Source of the DNA: CBDDEH01 sp965226865
GTDB taxonomy: Bacteria; Chloroflexota; Dehalococcoidia; Lucifugimonadales; JAGWBF01
Assembly: GCA_965226865.1 (NCBI GenBank)
Contig: CBDDEH010000004.1
Coordinates: 1,488,001 to 1,552,000, forward strand
DNA: 64,000 bases
Reading direction: 5' to 3'
Position 1 is the first letter of the stretch. Each line of letters opens with the position of its first letter. Made by a program: the position numbers and the translations under genes. A model generated the notes under the pieces. The model saw nothing but the letters and a program-made list of their open reading frames with translations. It had not been told where the DNA came from and searched no databases. Positions 1 to 7,389 of the stretch are shown here, one piece after another.

Positions 1-2
1 AG

Positions 3-743
3 CTGTTGGAATCCAAGGTTCTGATAGTGGGAGCAGGCGGACTCGGTTCACCGAGTGGCATATATCTGGCACTGGCCGGCGTGGGTACTATAGGCATAGC
101 AGACTATGACTCGGTGGACGTGTCCAATCTCCAGCGACAGATACTCCATCATTCCAACGACGTAGGGCGGCCCAAGGGTCTCTCAGCCAAGGAGACGATC
201 AACGAGTACAACCCCGACACAAACGTGGTGCTTCACGACACGTGGCTAAACTCCGACAATGCCATGGAAATCATCTCCGGATACGACGTGATAGTGAACG
301 GCGCCGACAACTTCCCCTCGCGCTATCTTATTAACGACGCCAGCTACCTAGCTGGTAAGCCCCTTGTGGACGGCAGCATCCTGATTTTCGACGGCCAGAC
401 TACGGTATTCGTACCTGGGAAGGGCTGCTACCGCTGCCTCTTCCCTTCGCCGCCCCCTCCCGGCATGGTGGTCAACTGCGCAGAAGCCGGAGTTCTCGGG
501 GCTCTTACCGGACTGGTTGGAAGTATACAAGCCGTGGAGACGTTAAAGCTAATCATGGGTATCGGTGAGAGTCTGACTTCCCGCCTGCTTCTTATCGACG
601 CCTTGAGCATGGAGTTTCGAGAGGTGCGCATACCGCGTAACGTCAACTGCCCCCTGTGCGGCGACAATCCAACGGTGACAGAGTTGATAGATTACGAAGC
701 TTTCTGCGGCGTACCCGCCCACGACCGCCAGGTTGAAGCTTAA
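3..743 (+). CDS. moeB: MoeB/ThiF/HesA-family sulfur-carrier adenylyltransferase (5' end outside window)
   Basis: E1-like enzyme that adenylates the C-terminal glycine of a small sulfur-carrier protein (ThiS/MoaD/CysO type) in the cytoplasm. The frame is open from base 3 and runs directly into the nucleotide-binding loop GAGGLGS, so about 25-30 N-terminal residues usual for the family lie before the window. Visible motifs are ADYDSVDVSNLQRQ (active-site Asp and Arg), NGADNFPSRY, the zinc pairs CYRC and CPLC, and a Cys in VVNCAEAG where ThiF-type enzymes carry a reactive cysteine. There is no rhodanese domain after the zinc ligands. It ends two bases before the cysM-like gene, which points to co-transcription and a carrier-dependent cysteine route. 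Whether it serves cysteine, molybdopterin or thiamin synthesis cannot be told from sequence. Confidence 0.9.
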   Translation: MLESKVLIVGAGGLGSPSGIYLALAGVGTIGIADYDSVDVSNLQRQILHHSNDVGRPKGLSAKETINEYNPDTNVVLHDTWLNSDNAMEIISGYDVIVNGADNFPSRYLINDASYLAGKPLVDGSILIFDGQTTVFVPGKGCYRCLFPSPPPPGMVVNCAEAGVLGALTGLVGSIQAVETLKLIMGIGESLTSRLLLIDALSMEFREVRIPRNVNCPLCGDNPTVTELIDYEAFCGVPAHDRQVEA

Positions 744-745
744 AG

Positions 746-1711
746 GTGTTGGAAAACGTGCCCTATACCAGCACCAAACACAAGACCATCTTGGATCTGA
801 TCGGCGACACCCCCCTCATCGAGCTTCAGAACATGGGGCTCAAGACGGGGGTGAGGGTGTTTGCCAAGCTGGAGGGCCAGAACCCCACAGGCAGCCTGAA
901 AGACCGGATAGCTCTGGCCATGATAGAAAGGGCCGAACAGGAAGGTAAGCTTACTCCGGGCACTGTCATACTGGAGGCCACGAGTGGGAACACCGGTATC
1001 TCCCTGGCCTTGGTAGGTGGGCTCAAGGGATACCGAGTCAAGGTTGTCATGCCGGAAAACGTGAGCCCCGAGCGCTCCCATCTCCTATGGGCCTATGGAG
1101 CGGAAATCGAGTTTTCCGACGGTTTCAAGGGAACCAACGGCTCTATTGAGATGGCCAACGAGCTGGTGGAACGAGCAGAAGTGGACTATTTTTACCCTTA
1201 CCAGTATGGCAACAGCGCCAACCCGGATGCCCACTATGAAGGCACTGGACAGGAAATCATACAGGACCTTCCCGAGGTGGATATATTCGTGGCCGGCCTT
1301 GGCACTGGCGGCACCTTGATGGGAGTTGGAGGCAGGCTAAAGGAACACAACCCCGACGTCAAAGTCGTTGCGGTGGCTCCAGAGTTTGGCGATAGCATTC
1401 AGGCCCTTCGCACCCTCGAGGAGGGATTCATACCTCCAATTCTTGACCTTGCCCTCCTGGACTCCAGGTTTTTGGTTCGCAGCGCCGACGCGTTTCATAT
1501 GACCAAAGAGCTTCTGCAGAGGGAACGCGTCTTCGCCGGCGTCTCTTCCGGCTCCGTGGTATATGCGGCGATAAAAATGGCCGAGAGGCTGGACAAGGCC
1601 AACATCGTATGTCTGCTGGCCGATGGGGGATGGAAATACCTCAGCACGGGTCTCTGGACCAAGGACTACGGTGGCATGGAAGAAGAGGCCAAGGGCAAGA
1701 TCTGGTGGTAG
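746..1711 (+). CDS. cysM: Cysteine synthase, CysM type (PLP-dependent)
   Basis: Fold-type II PLP enzyme that makes cysteine from an activated serine. NPTGSLKDR (about residues 46-54) carries the PLP lysine, EATSGNTG is the substrate/phosphate loop and GLGTGGTLMG the PLP phosphate loop. The C-terminus LADGGWKYLSTG resembles actinobacterial CysM, which uses O-phosphoserine and a CysO thiocarboxylate. The 321-residue length is normal. The first possible start is GTG 746; GTG 758 is an alternative because the AAAGG at 742-746 would be better spaced for it. The gene follows the moeB-like gene after two bases. That adjacency supports a sulfur-carrier route; no carrier or Mec+ protease gene is visible, and they may lie upstream of the window. 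Confidence 0.9.
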   Translation: MLENVPYTSTKHKTILDLIGDTPLIELQNMGLKTGVRVFAKLEGQNPTGSLKDRIALAMIERAEQEGKLTPGTVILEATSGNTGISLALVGGLKGYRVKVVMPENVSPERSHLLWAYGAEIEFSDGFKGTNGSIEMANELVERAEVDYFYPYQYGNSANPDAHYEGTGQEIIQDLPEVDIFVAGLGTGGTLMGVGGRLKEHNPDVKVVAVAPEFGDSIQALRTLEEGFIPPILDLALLDSRFLVRSADAFHMTKELLQRERVFAGVSSGSVVYAAIKMAERLDKANIVCLLADGGWKYLSTGLWTKDYGGMEEEAKGKIWW

Positions 1712-1830
1712 CCCTCTCCCTAGGCTGAAACTACAGGGCCTCCGATAGCCAGCAGCCAACCTGGTTGTCGTGAGATCCACGATGACAAGACGCAATCGCT
1801 GGGTTCGATTCGGATGCGCTGCTACCGGGC

Positions 1831-2367
1831 TCATGAACCGGTAAAAACCCAATCAACAATTATTTCACATCCTCCGCTTTCTCTCTCTTTGTCGGTTATC
1901 CAATATCTAGAGGATTTGATCCACCATTTACCATCGGTAAATACCCATTGGTCTGGCCCATGACCCCACCCTCCACCGAGTCTCGTTGGGTTTCCTTTGT
2001 GTGAGACCTTTAATTCCACCAGTCCCTCAGTCCCACTAACGGTCACTTTGGTCACCTGGAAGAGTAAAACTGATATATAGTCAGGACCGAGGCGCGCCTC
2101 GCTGCTAATATGCCTTAATCTATTAAAGGCTTGTGATGCGAACTCATTACGGTTGCATTTTTTTCGGAACTCGGGGGCCATGAACTTGTAGACGTCCCGA
2201 TAAGCTTCAAATGGGTACTCTCTCAAGCTGGCACTGCTGGCTGCTTCTGAGGCGGCCTCTGCCCTTTGTCGAAAGGTACCCTCAGTGGGAAATGACTCGG
2301 CTCCTCCACAAGCTTGGATAACCATTGCCAATAAGGAACAGATAATAACTACGACCACTATTCTCAT
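1831..2367 (-). CDS. Predicted lipoprotein, unknown function
   Basis: A 178-residue protein with an N-terminal hydrophobic segment ending in a lipobox (VIQAC, Cys at about residue 20), so it is probably lipid-anchored outside the membrane. The rest alternates helical and strand-like stretches with QWVFTDGKWWIKSS near the end, a pattern seen in NTF2/SnoaL-like or DUF4878-like lipoproteins. I do not recognise a specific family. Its upstream region holds a 21-base palindrome that recurs upstream of the next minus-strand gene, suggesting a shared regulator. It converges with cysM. Confidence 0.65.
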   Translation of the reverse strand: MRIVVVVIICSLLAMVIQACGGAESFPTEGTFRQRAEAASEAASSASLREYPFEAYRDVYKFMAPEFRKKCNRNEFASQAFNRLRHISSEARLGPDYISVLLFQVTKVTVSGTEGLVELKVSHKGNPTRLGGGWGHGPDQWVFTDGKWWIKSSRYWITDKERESGGCEIIVDWVFTGS

Positions 2368-2433
2368 GACGACCTCTACAACGCATTTTGACTTAACGTT
2401 GAGTCGAGGTTATTACAGACCTCGCGCTGCAGT

Positions 2434-2474
2434 AAGTTAGAAACGTACTAACTTCGAATAGTAACCACTAGAGG
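2434..2474. promoter_or_regulatory. Palindromic upstream element, copy 1
   Basis: AAGTTAG and CTAACTT flank a 7-base spacer (2434-2454) as a perfect inverted repeat, followed by GAATAGTAACCACTAGAGG. Copy 2 lies at 3114-3154. It sits about 70-110 bases upstream of the lipoprotein gene that starts at 2367, so an operator is plausible. A small mobile repeat is the alternative. Confidence 0.5.
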
Positions 2475-2528
2475 GGTCGCTGAAACGCGATCCCAAATAG
2501 TGACACTGAGCCTACACCCCCACACCCA

Positions 2529-3098
2529 TCAGTGACTGGTCCAGAAAAGGTGAGCTGCAAAGAAAAAGGCAACTGCCAGTGCAAACGGTAGCATGGCAAA
2601 AATGAAGAAGATACCTCCCCCGAACGCGAACGACACCAGGGCCAGTAAGCCCATTAACAACCCTATTCCTACCAGCGCAAAGCCTATAACGGTAGCTACC
2701 ACCGATATGATAAGGAATGCTATAGACGGCTTCCTTACCGCATATTCCTCCGTCTTTGCGGCAGCAGGCTGTGTTCTTTTTCCAGCGCTGACTTCTTCTT
2801 CACTCCCGGTTTCCAGCCGTTGCTTTAAGGCTTCCCGCACAGACTGCTGGCTCTCCTTGGCTTCCTCTGCCTCTTCTTCCCCGCCTAGGTTCCTCAAAGC
2901 GGCTGTGCGACTGCCATGCGCACTGATCAATGACATAGGGTTCGGATTGCTGGCTATGACTTCGTCAAAGCGCGAGATAGCGCCCTCAAAATCCCCATTT
3001 CCATATAGCTGTTCCCCCTCCGCCAGCTTTTTGAGAATGTCGAAATCAGATGTAATATCAACACATTTTGATTTGATGCTAGGAAGAGAATAGCACAC
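2529..3098 (-). CDS. TPR-like protein with C-terminal membrane hairpin
   Basis: A 189-residue protein. Residues 20-60 look like one TPR-type helical hairpin (LAEGEQLYGNGDFEGAISRF), residues 70-115 are charged and probably coiled or disordered, and residues 123-185 form about two long hydrophobic segments rich in Gly, Ala and Phe. It is probably an inner-membrane protein with a cytoplasmic TPR segment. The only in-frame start is GTG 3098, with no clear ribosome-binding site. Part of the palindromic element is immediately upstream at 3114-3154. Function unknown. Confidence 0.6.
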   Translation of the reverse strand: MCYSLPSIKSKCVDITSDFDILKKLAEGEQLYGNGDFEGAISRFDEVIASNPNPMSLISAHGSRTAALRNLGGEEEAEEAKESQQSVREALKQRLETGSEEEVSAGKRTQPAAAKTEEYAVRKPSIAFLIISVVATVIGFALVGIGLLMGLLALVSFAFGGGIFFIFAMLPFALAVAFFFAAHLFWTSH

Positions 3099-3113
3099 AG
3101 ATGCCGTTATGGT

Positions 3114-3154
3114 AAGTTACAAACGTACTAACTTTGAGTAGTACCTACTAGAGG
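3114..3154. promoter_or_regulatory. Palindromic upstream element, copy 2
   Basis: AAGTTAC-N7-CTAACTT (one mismatch in the inverted repeat) followed by TGAGTAGTACCTACTAGAGG closely matches copy 1 at 2434-2474. It lies 16 bases upstream of the minus-strand gene starting at 3098, and about 60 bases upstream of the plus-strand TPR lipoprotein gene starting at 3217, so it could control divergent transcription. Confidence 0.5.
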
Positions 3155-3216
3155 TCTAACCCAGGTGAGGGAGGCAATCATTGTATTGGTTGGAAGCAAG
3201 GGTATATACTGCCCGA

Positions 3217-3747
3217 ATGGCAAAAAGGCTACTTCTCGCTCCTATCCTAGTGCTGTTTATGGTGCTGGCCTCATGCGGGGGCGACGACGGTGTACCTACG
3301 CCGACTCCTACCAGCCGCATACCAGTCCTACCCACCGCAACGCTGGACACCTCGCCCACCCGCACAACGCTGCCGACACCGACGCCTTTCCCTGAGTATC
3401 TAGTGCACTTCGGCGTGGGCCAGCGCCTCTACCGGGACGGGCGGATGCAGGAGGCGATACAGCAGTACAATGAGTCTATCCGCCTCAATCCTGACTTCGA
3501 TGAGGTGTACAATGACCGGGCCGTTGCCTATATGACCCTGGGACTGCATGAGAACGCTATCGCGGACTTCGACGAAGCAATTAACAGAGATCCCACCGCC
3601 GGCGGGTTCTACGCCAACAGGGCCATGGCCTACACCTTGTTTGACAAGGAAGAAGAAGCCCAGCGGGACATTGATAAGGCCGTGGAGTTGGGAATCGACC
3701 GTGAGGAGCTGCTGGGATTTATCGCCTCCCTTAAGGGGAGACGCTAG
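3217..3747 (+). CDS. TPR lipoprotein
   Basis: Secreted, lipid-anchored protein: a basic N-terminus (MAKR), a hydrophobic core and the lipobox VLASC, then a Thr-Pro-rich linker of about 40 residues. Three TPR repeats follow (VGQRLYRDGRMQEAIQQYNE; YNDRAVAYMTLGLHENAI; YANRAMAYTLFDKEEEAQ). TPR domains bind peptides or partner proteins. An upstream in-frame ATG at 3181 would add 12 residues before the signal peptide, so ATG 3217 is preferred. The same architecture recurs at 38328-39062, and its TPR tail resembles that of the protein at 9013, so this seems to be a paralogous set. Confidence 0.75.
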   Translation: MAKRLLLAPILVLFMVLASCGGDDGVPTPTPTSRIPVLPTATLDTSPTRTTLPTPTPFPEYLVHFGVGQRLYRDGRMQEAIQQYNESIRLNPDFDEVYNDRAVAYMTLGLHENAIADFDEAINRDPTAGGFYANRAMAYTLFDKEEEAQRDIDKAVELGIDREELLGFIASLKGRR

Positions 3748-3835
3748 CGAGGCGCTGACATCTCCAAGTTGACCTTTCGACGAGCGACCCATTAGCGTTG
3801 TAAAAAGCAACAAGAGACCGAGGGAAAACTTATGG

Positions 3836-3864
3836 GACGGACCCAACTGGGTCCGTCTTTTTTT
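3836..3864 (+). terminator. Intrinsic terminator
   Basis: Perfect 10-base stem GACGGACCCA / TGGGTCCGTC with a 2-base loop, followed by seven T. It probably ends transcripts of the TPR lipoprotein gene upstream and insulates the prophage fragment that starts at 3913. Confidence 0.8.
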
Positions 3865-3912
3865 GTTCTCCGAGAGTCTAATCCAAGCTTTAAAGTAGAA
3901 AGGAGACGAGGA

Positions 3913-4365
3913 TTGGCAAATCCAGAGAAAAACAGCCCAGTAGCCGAGCAGGTGAAAGACATGCTGAGCTCAGATACCAAACCCGGTCGCATTGAAATGC
4001 GCCAAGGTCGCTCTAGCCAACGCCGACACGGCAGGAGGGGTCCTCGCGTGGCAGAACCCCGAGTCCAGCGCAATCATCCTGGTTCGGGTGGTCATTGACC
4101 GCACCGCCAAGTCCACCGGCGCCTGCACCCTCGACGTGGGAACGGCAGTCAACGGGACAACCAGCTCCGACAATCTTATAGAGGCCTTGACGTCGGCACG
4201 GCGGCGGGAGTCGGAGACAACATCGAGGATAAGGGCACCAACGGCAAGTTCAGACAGCGCATGGACGCCAAGGGCGGCACAACTGACTACATCACGGCCA
4301 GCAAGACCACCGGTGCTGCGGCCGGGCTGGCTGGGAACGCCTACATCTTCTACCACGAGGTGTAG
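3913..4365 (+). pseudogene. Phage structural protein (decoration/fibre-like), frameshifted
   Basis: Starts at TTG 3913 behind AGGAG (3901-3905). The coding signal runs MANPEKNSPVAEQVKDML in frame 1, jumps near 3992-4000 to a frame reading KVALANADTAGGVLAWQNPE, and jumps again near 4185-4195 to GLDVGTAAGVGDNIEDKGTN, ending NAYIFYHEV-stop. Pieced together these look like one small structural protein of the kind found between capsid and head-tail connector genes in HK97-like prophages (from memory of such clusters; family not certain). Two shifts make it a pseudogene unless the sequence contains errors. The next gene starts 3 bases after the stop. Confidence 0.6.
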
Positions 4366-4368
4366 CCC

Positions 4369-5034
4369 ATGAACGGCTACGTTAACGGTAAACATGACGA
4401 ACCCACCGATACTCAGGACCGGCTTGTAAGAGTTGGAACCAAGTATCAGGCGTCCGCTCCGGCGGTCGGCGACGGCGACAACGTCTACCTACTGGTGGAT
4501 GCGGCTGGCCGCCCCTTGATCGCCGGGCCTGCGGCGCACGACGCGGCGGCAGTCGGCAATCCTGTAAGAATCGGCGGGGTCCACAGGACGACCATCCCAG
4601 CGGTAGCGGACCTGGACGCGGCAGACTTTTTAGTAGACGCAGCCGGCAGGCTGATAACCGTCGACTACGCTATACACCAGTCCAGGATAGGCAACGGGAA
4701 GTTCAACCAGGCTGAATTAGCAAAGACTACGGCGAGTGAAGAGGAAATTGCAGCTTGGACTGTGACCAACGGCAAAACTGGATACTTAAAGTAGGCGATT
4801 CTCACCGTTGCTGGCCATGCCTCAGAGACCTTACATATTGTCTTCATAAAGAGTAACGGCACCACGATTGCAAAATTGCGGTGGATTGGCCCACAGAACA
4901 AGGAACTCGTGATTCCTTTTCTTGTTCCTCCCAAACTCGCGGGAGACAGTGCTGTGAAATTCAACGCAACCGCACAGCAGTCTACAACGAACCAGTCAAC
5001 ATGCGAAGTAACTTTCGTGGGATGGGAAGAATAA
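4369..5034 (+). pseudogene. Phage protein with in-frame TAG at codon 142
   Basis: The frame is open from ATG 4369 to TAG 4792-4794 and continues without another stop to TAA 5032-5034 (221 sense codons apart from the TAG). The first part contains a repeated VDAAGR motif (YLLVDAAGRPL, DFLVDAAGRLI). The part after the TAG reads AILTVAGHASETLHIVF and ends VTFVGWEE, with normal protein-like composition, so the TAG appears to split one gene. The stop overlaps the ATG of the next gene by one base (TAATG). Function unknown; position suggests a virion protein. A CAG-to-TAG mutation is the simplest explanation. Confidence 0.6.
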
Positions 5035-5222
5035 TGCCAACAAACCAGACCGACATCACAGCCTTGAGGGAACATTACGCCACCGGTGAGAAACCCTGGA
5101 CAGTCTGGAGTGAAGAAAACACAGCCAGCGGTGGACGACAGGTGACGATAGCCCGAACAGACGGCTCCAAAGAAGTCTGGACGAGGACCCAAACGGGCAT
5201 CATTTACACCCTGCAGGAATAG
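5034..5222 (+). CDS. Small prophage protein, unknown
   Basis: A 62-residue protein starting at the ATG that overlaps the previous stop (TAATG), which implies translational coupling in the prophage operon. It is hydrophilic, with a short beta-rich middle (RQVTIARTDGSKEVWTRT). No recognised family. It lies 9 bases before the head-tail connector gene, as expected for a compact morphogenesis cluster. Confidence 0.55.
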   Translation: MPTNQTDITALREHYATGEKPWTVWSEENTASGGRQVTIARTDGSKEVWTRTQTGIIYTLQE

Positions 5223-5231
5223 ACGATCCCG

Positions 5232-6071
5232 ATGACCAACGCTTACGCCGACCTGACCACCCTCAAGTCAGCCGGGTTCCTGAACATAACCGGTACCGGC
5301 CACGATTCCCGTCTGATTGCGCTCCTGGAGGCCGTGGCCAGGGTGATCGACCGGCACTGCAACCGGCATTTCTACGTGCTGGTGGACACCAGGAAGTTCG
5401 ACGGCAACGGCGGGACGGAGCTGGCGGTGCCCGACCTGATCAGCGTGACCACTCTCAAGACCGACGACGACAAGGACCGCACCTTCGAGACGACGTGGGC
5501 CGCTACTGATTATCTGCTCTACCCGCCCAATGCCCAGCCCGCCAAACCTTGGGGTCGGCCCTATACCAGAGTGCTGGTGGACACGGAGGCGGGGAACGAG
5601 GACGTGTTCACGGCCGGCATGCAGACCGTCGAGATCGACGGGAAGTGGGGCTACCGGGAGTTGACGGAGGACAGCGGTGCCGACATCAACGCCGCCGGCG
5701 GGCTGTCGTCTACGGCCACGACTGTGAGGGTCACCGATGGAACCAAGTTCTTGGTGGGGCAGACCGTCCTCATCGACAGCGAGCAGCTTTACGTCACGGC
5801 CATCTCTACCAACGACCTGACCATTACCCGAGCGGTCAACGGCACCACGGCAGGCAGCCATCTCAACGGTGGCGACATCTATATTTACAGATACCCGGGG
5901 CCGGTGGTCGAGGCCTGCCTGATCCAGGCAGCCCGGCTATGGAAGCGTAAGAACAGTGGCTTCACCTTTAGCGTGGGGTTGCCAACAACTGGGACGATCG
6001 GAATATCCCGGGGGCCGGATCAGGACGTGAAGCATCTCCTGAGTCCGTTCCGCAAAGCGCCGGTGGGATAA
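5232..6071 (+). CDS. Phage head-tail connector (gp6-like) protein
   Basis: Residues 1-55 (YADLTTLKSAG, HDSRLIALLEAVARVIDRHCNRHF) match the helical start of HK97 gp6-like/YqbG head-tail connector proteins, which form the ring between portal and tail. At 279 residues it is longer than classical gp6 (about 100). The middle contains a beta-rich insertion (about 150-215) with TVRVTDGTKFLVGQTVLID resembling a small phage tail domain, and the end returns to a helical VVEACLIQAARLWKRKN segment typical of the family. Followed after 3 bases by the next morphogenesis gene. Confidence 0.7.
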   Translation: MTNAYADLTTLKSAGFLNITGTGHDSRLIALLEAVARVIDRHCNRHFYVLVDTRKFDGNGGTELAVPDLISVTTLKTDDDKDRTFETTWAATDYLLYPPNAQPAKPWGRPYTRVLVDTEAGNEDVFTAGMQTVEIDGKWGYRELTEDSGADINAAGGLSSTATTVRVTDGTKFLVGQTVLIDSEQLYVTAISTNDLTITRAVNGTTAGSHLNGGDIYIYRYPGPVVEACLIQAARLWKRKNSGFTFSVGLPTTGTIGISRGPDQDVKHLLSPFRKAPVG

Positions 6072-6074
6072 GGT

Positions 6075-6461
6075 ATGGTTGCACCGGTAGCAGGCAAGCT
6101 GAAGAGCATTGTCGACGAGATCGCCGACCGGCTGGACACCGTGGACGGGCTCCGGGTGTACAAGTACCCGGCCGACAGCGTACAGGAGTTTCCGGCAGCT
6201 ATCATCCGGGACAACCAGGCCACGTTGGCCGAATACAGGTCCACTACTCCGGAGGCGGTCTACCACCTCGAGGTGATGGTCGTGGTTGGCCTGGCCGAGG
6301 AGCAGGAAGCCTACGAGGAGCTGGAGAAGTACGTATCCGGCGCCAGCGTGAACAGTGTCCAGAGCCTTGAGTGCGTCCGGGCCGAGCCCAGGAGACGGTA
6401 CGCCATCGGAGGTGCCAGCCTGTGGGGCTGCGCCTTCTGGGTCAGGAACATCGTGACCTGA
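6075..6461 (+). CDS. Phage tail-completion/neck-type protein
   Basis: A 128-residue protein directly after the connector gene. It has an N-terminal helix (LKSIVDEIADRLDTV), a strand-rich core and a helix around EEQEAYEELEKYVSG. Its size, order and pattern fit the small head-closure or tail-terminator proteins that follow gp6 in siphophage clusters. The sequence alone does not fix which one. Probably the last intact gene of the fragment. Confidence 0.5.
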   Translation: MVAPVAGKLKSIVDEIADRLDTVDGLRVYKYPADSVQEFPAAIIRDNQATLAEYRSTTPEAVYHLEVMVVVGLAEEQEAYEELEKYVSGASVNSVQSLECVRAEPRRRYAIGGASLWGCAFWVRNIVT

Positions 6462-6471
6462 TCCACCCACT

Positions 6472-6500
6472 CTCCTTCGACAAGCTCAGGATGAGCGGGA
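6472..6500. repeat. Dispersed TTCGACAAGCTCA-type repeat (short)
   Basis: CTCCTTCGACAAGCTCAGGATGAGCGGG-type sequence, a short member of the repeat family seen again at 6711, 9826, 10039, 39191, 39374 and about 41221. It lies just after the last prophage gene. Confidence 0.6.
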
Positions 6501-6710
6501 GTGTTGGTGGTCTCCTCTATCTTCCCTATGAAGGACCGGTGGGAATCCCTGGTGCTGGACTCTCTGCTAGTCCGTCACTTGGGGAGCTGGTGAGAGGTCC
6601 GCCACACCATCTCTGGATGAAGCCCAGGGGAGGGCGGGCGGGAAACAGACGTTGGGGAGGGGATGGGTCCAGGCTGCGCTCAGCTAGCCCCTGCTAAGAG
6701 TCGGGTAAAT

Positions 6711-6782
6711 CCGCTCACCCTGAGCGTGTCGAAGGGGAGCGGTTAGGTTCTCATGGTTCGACAGGCTCACCATGAGCGGGGG
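6711..6782. repeat. Dispersed repeat, full-length member
   Basis: CCGCTCACCCTGAGCGTGTC...GGTTCGACAGGCTCACCATGAGCGGGG. Two related half-units in inverted orientation (CTCACCCTGAGC and CTCACCATGAG) surround a GGGGAGCGGTTAGG core. The 6462-6885 interval otherwise holds no gene I can support. Confidence 0.65.
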
Positions 6783-6885
6783 AGTTGATGGGAACCCCCA
6801 TATTCCCAATACCTGAGCGCAGCCCAAGGGCGGGTGGGCGGGTATAAACAACGGGCTCAGACCCCGCTACGGGTAAGGAAAAGAG

Positions 6886-7154
6886 ATGCTATCACCAAAT
6901 GAATTCGCAACCAGAGTCCTCACCTCCCTGGAGGAGATCCGGGAAAGGGTCGCCCGCGTCGAAACGGAGACCAAACACATTCGCCATCACGTCAACAAAC
7001 TGGAGGAGGACCTAGAGGCCCTTGGCCCGACACGCTATTGGTCAACAATACTTCGACGGTGTCCCGTCGCAAGGTCATCGGCGGCGGGAGCCTTGTGGGC
7101 GGCACTATCGCCGCCGTGGTAATGGCGGTGGGTAAGGCTCTGGGCCTGTGGTGA
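6886..7154 (+). pseudogene. Coiled-coil/membrane phage protein (XhlA-like), frameshifted
   Basis: ATG 6886 opens a coiled-coil segment (LEEIRERVARVETETKHIRH). Around 7020-7050 the coding signal changes frame to TSTVSRRKVIGGGSLVGG followed by a hydrophobic stretch ending GKALGLW-stop at 7152-7154. A short coiled coil followed by one C-terminal membrane helix is the layout of XhlA-type proteins encoded near phage lysis genes. One base gained or lost breaks it. Assignment rests on layout, not on a specific motif. Confidence 0.45.
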
Positions 7155-7221
7155 ACAGCTCCCCCCACCCTCTTAAGGCGACTCCTCAATAGGAAAACTC
7201 GCTATTTCCTGTCAGGGGAGT

Positions 7222-7265
7222 CCAAAGGGGAAATCCCCTTTGGCGGATGGGGGCGCCCCCATCCG
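7222..7265. repeat. Two adjacent perfect hairpins
   Basis: CCAAAGGGG-AAAT-CCCCTTTGG (7222-7243) is followed at once by the perfect 22-base palindrome at 7244-7265 (CGGATGGGGGC and its complement). There is no T tract, so they are not classic terminators. They separate the prophage remnant from the membrane-protein gene. Confidence 0.6.
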
Positions 7266-7339
7266 CGCTCATCCTGCGCCAAGTCCTTTAACATTAGGTA
7301 GCCCAAGAGGAACGCGGCGGGTCTTTGAATTCGGCCCTA

Positions 7340-7348
7340 TGATATAAT
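7340..7348 (+). promoter_or_regulatory. Extended -10 promoter candidate
   Basis: TGATATAAT (TGn plus TATAAT) lies 42 bases before the GTG at 7390. No convincing -35 hexamer is seen, as often with extended -10 promoters. A TGATATACT element lies before the plus-strand gene at 31144. Confidence 0.5.
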
Positions 7349-7389
7349 GTCGGCGGCCACAAACAGGCCAATTTGTTAATAGAGACGCC

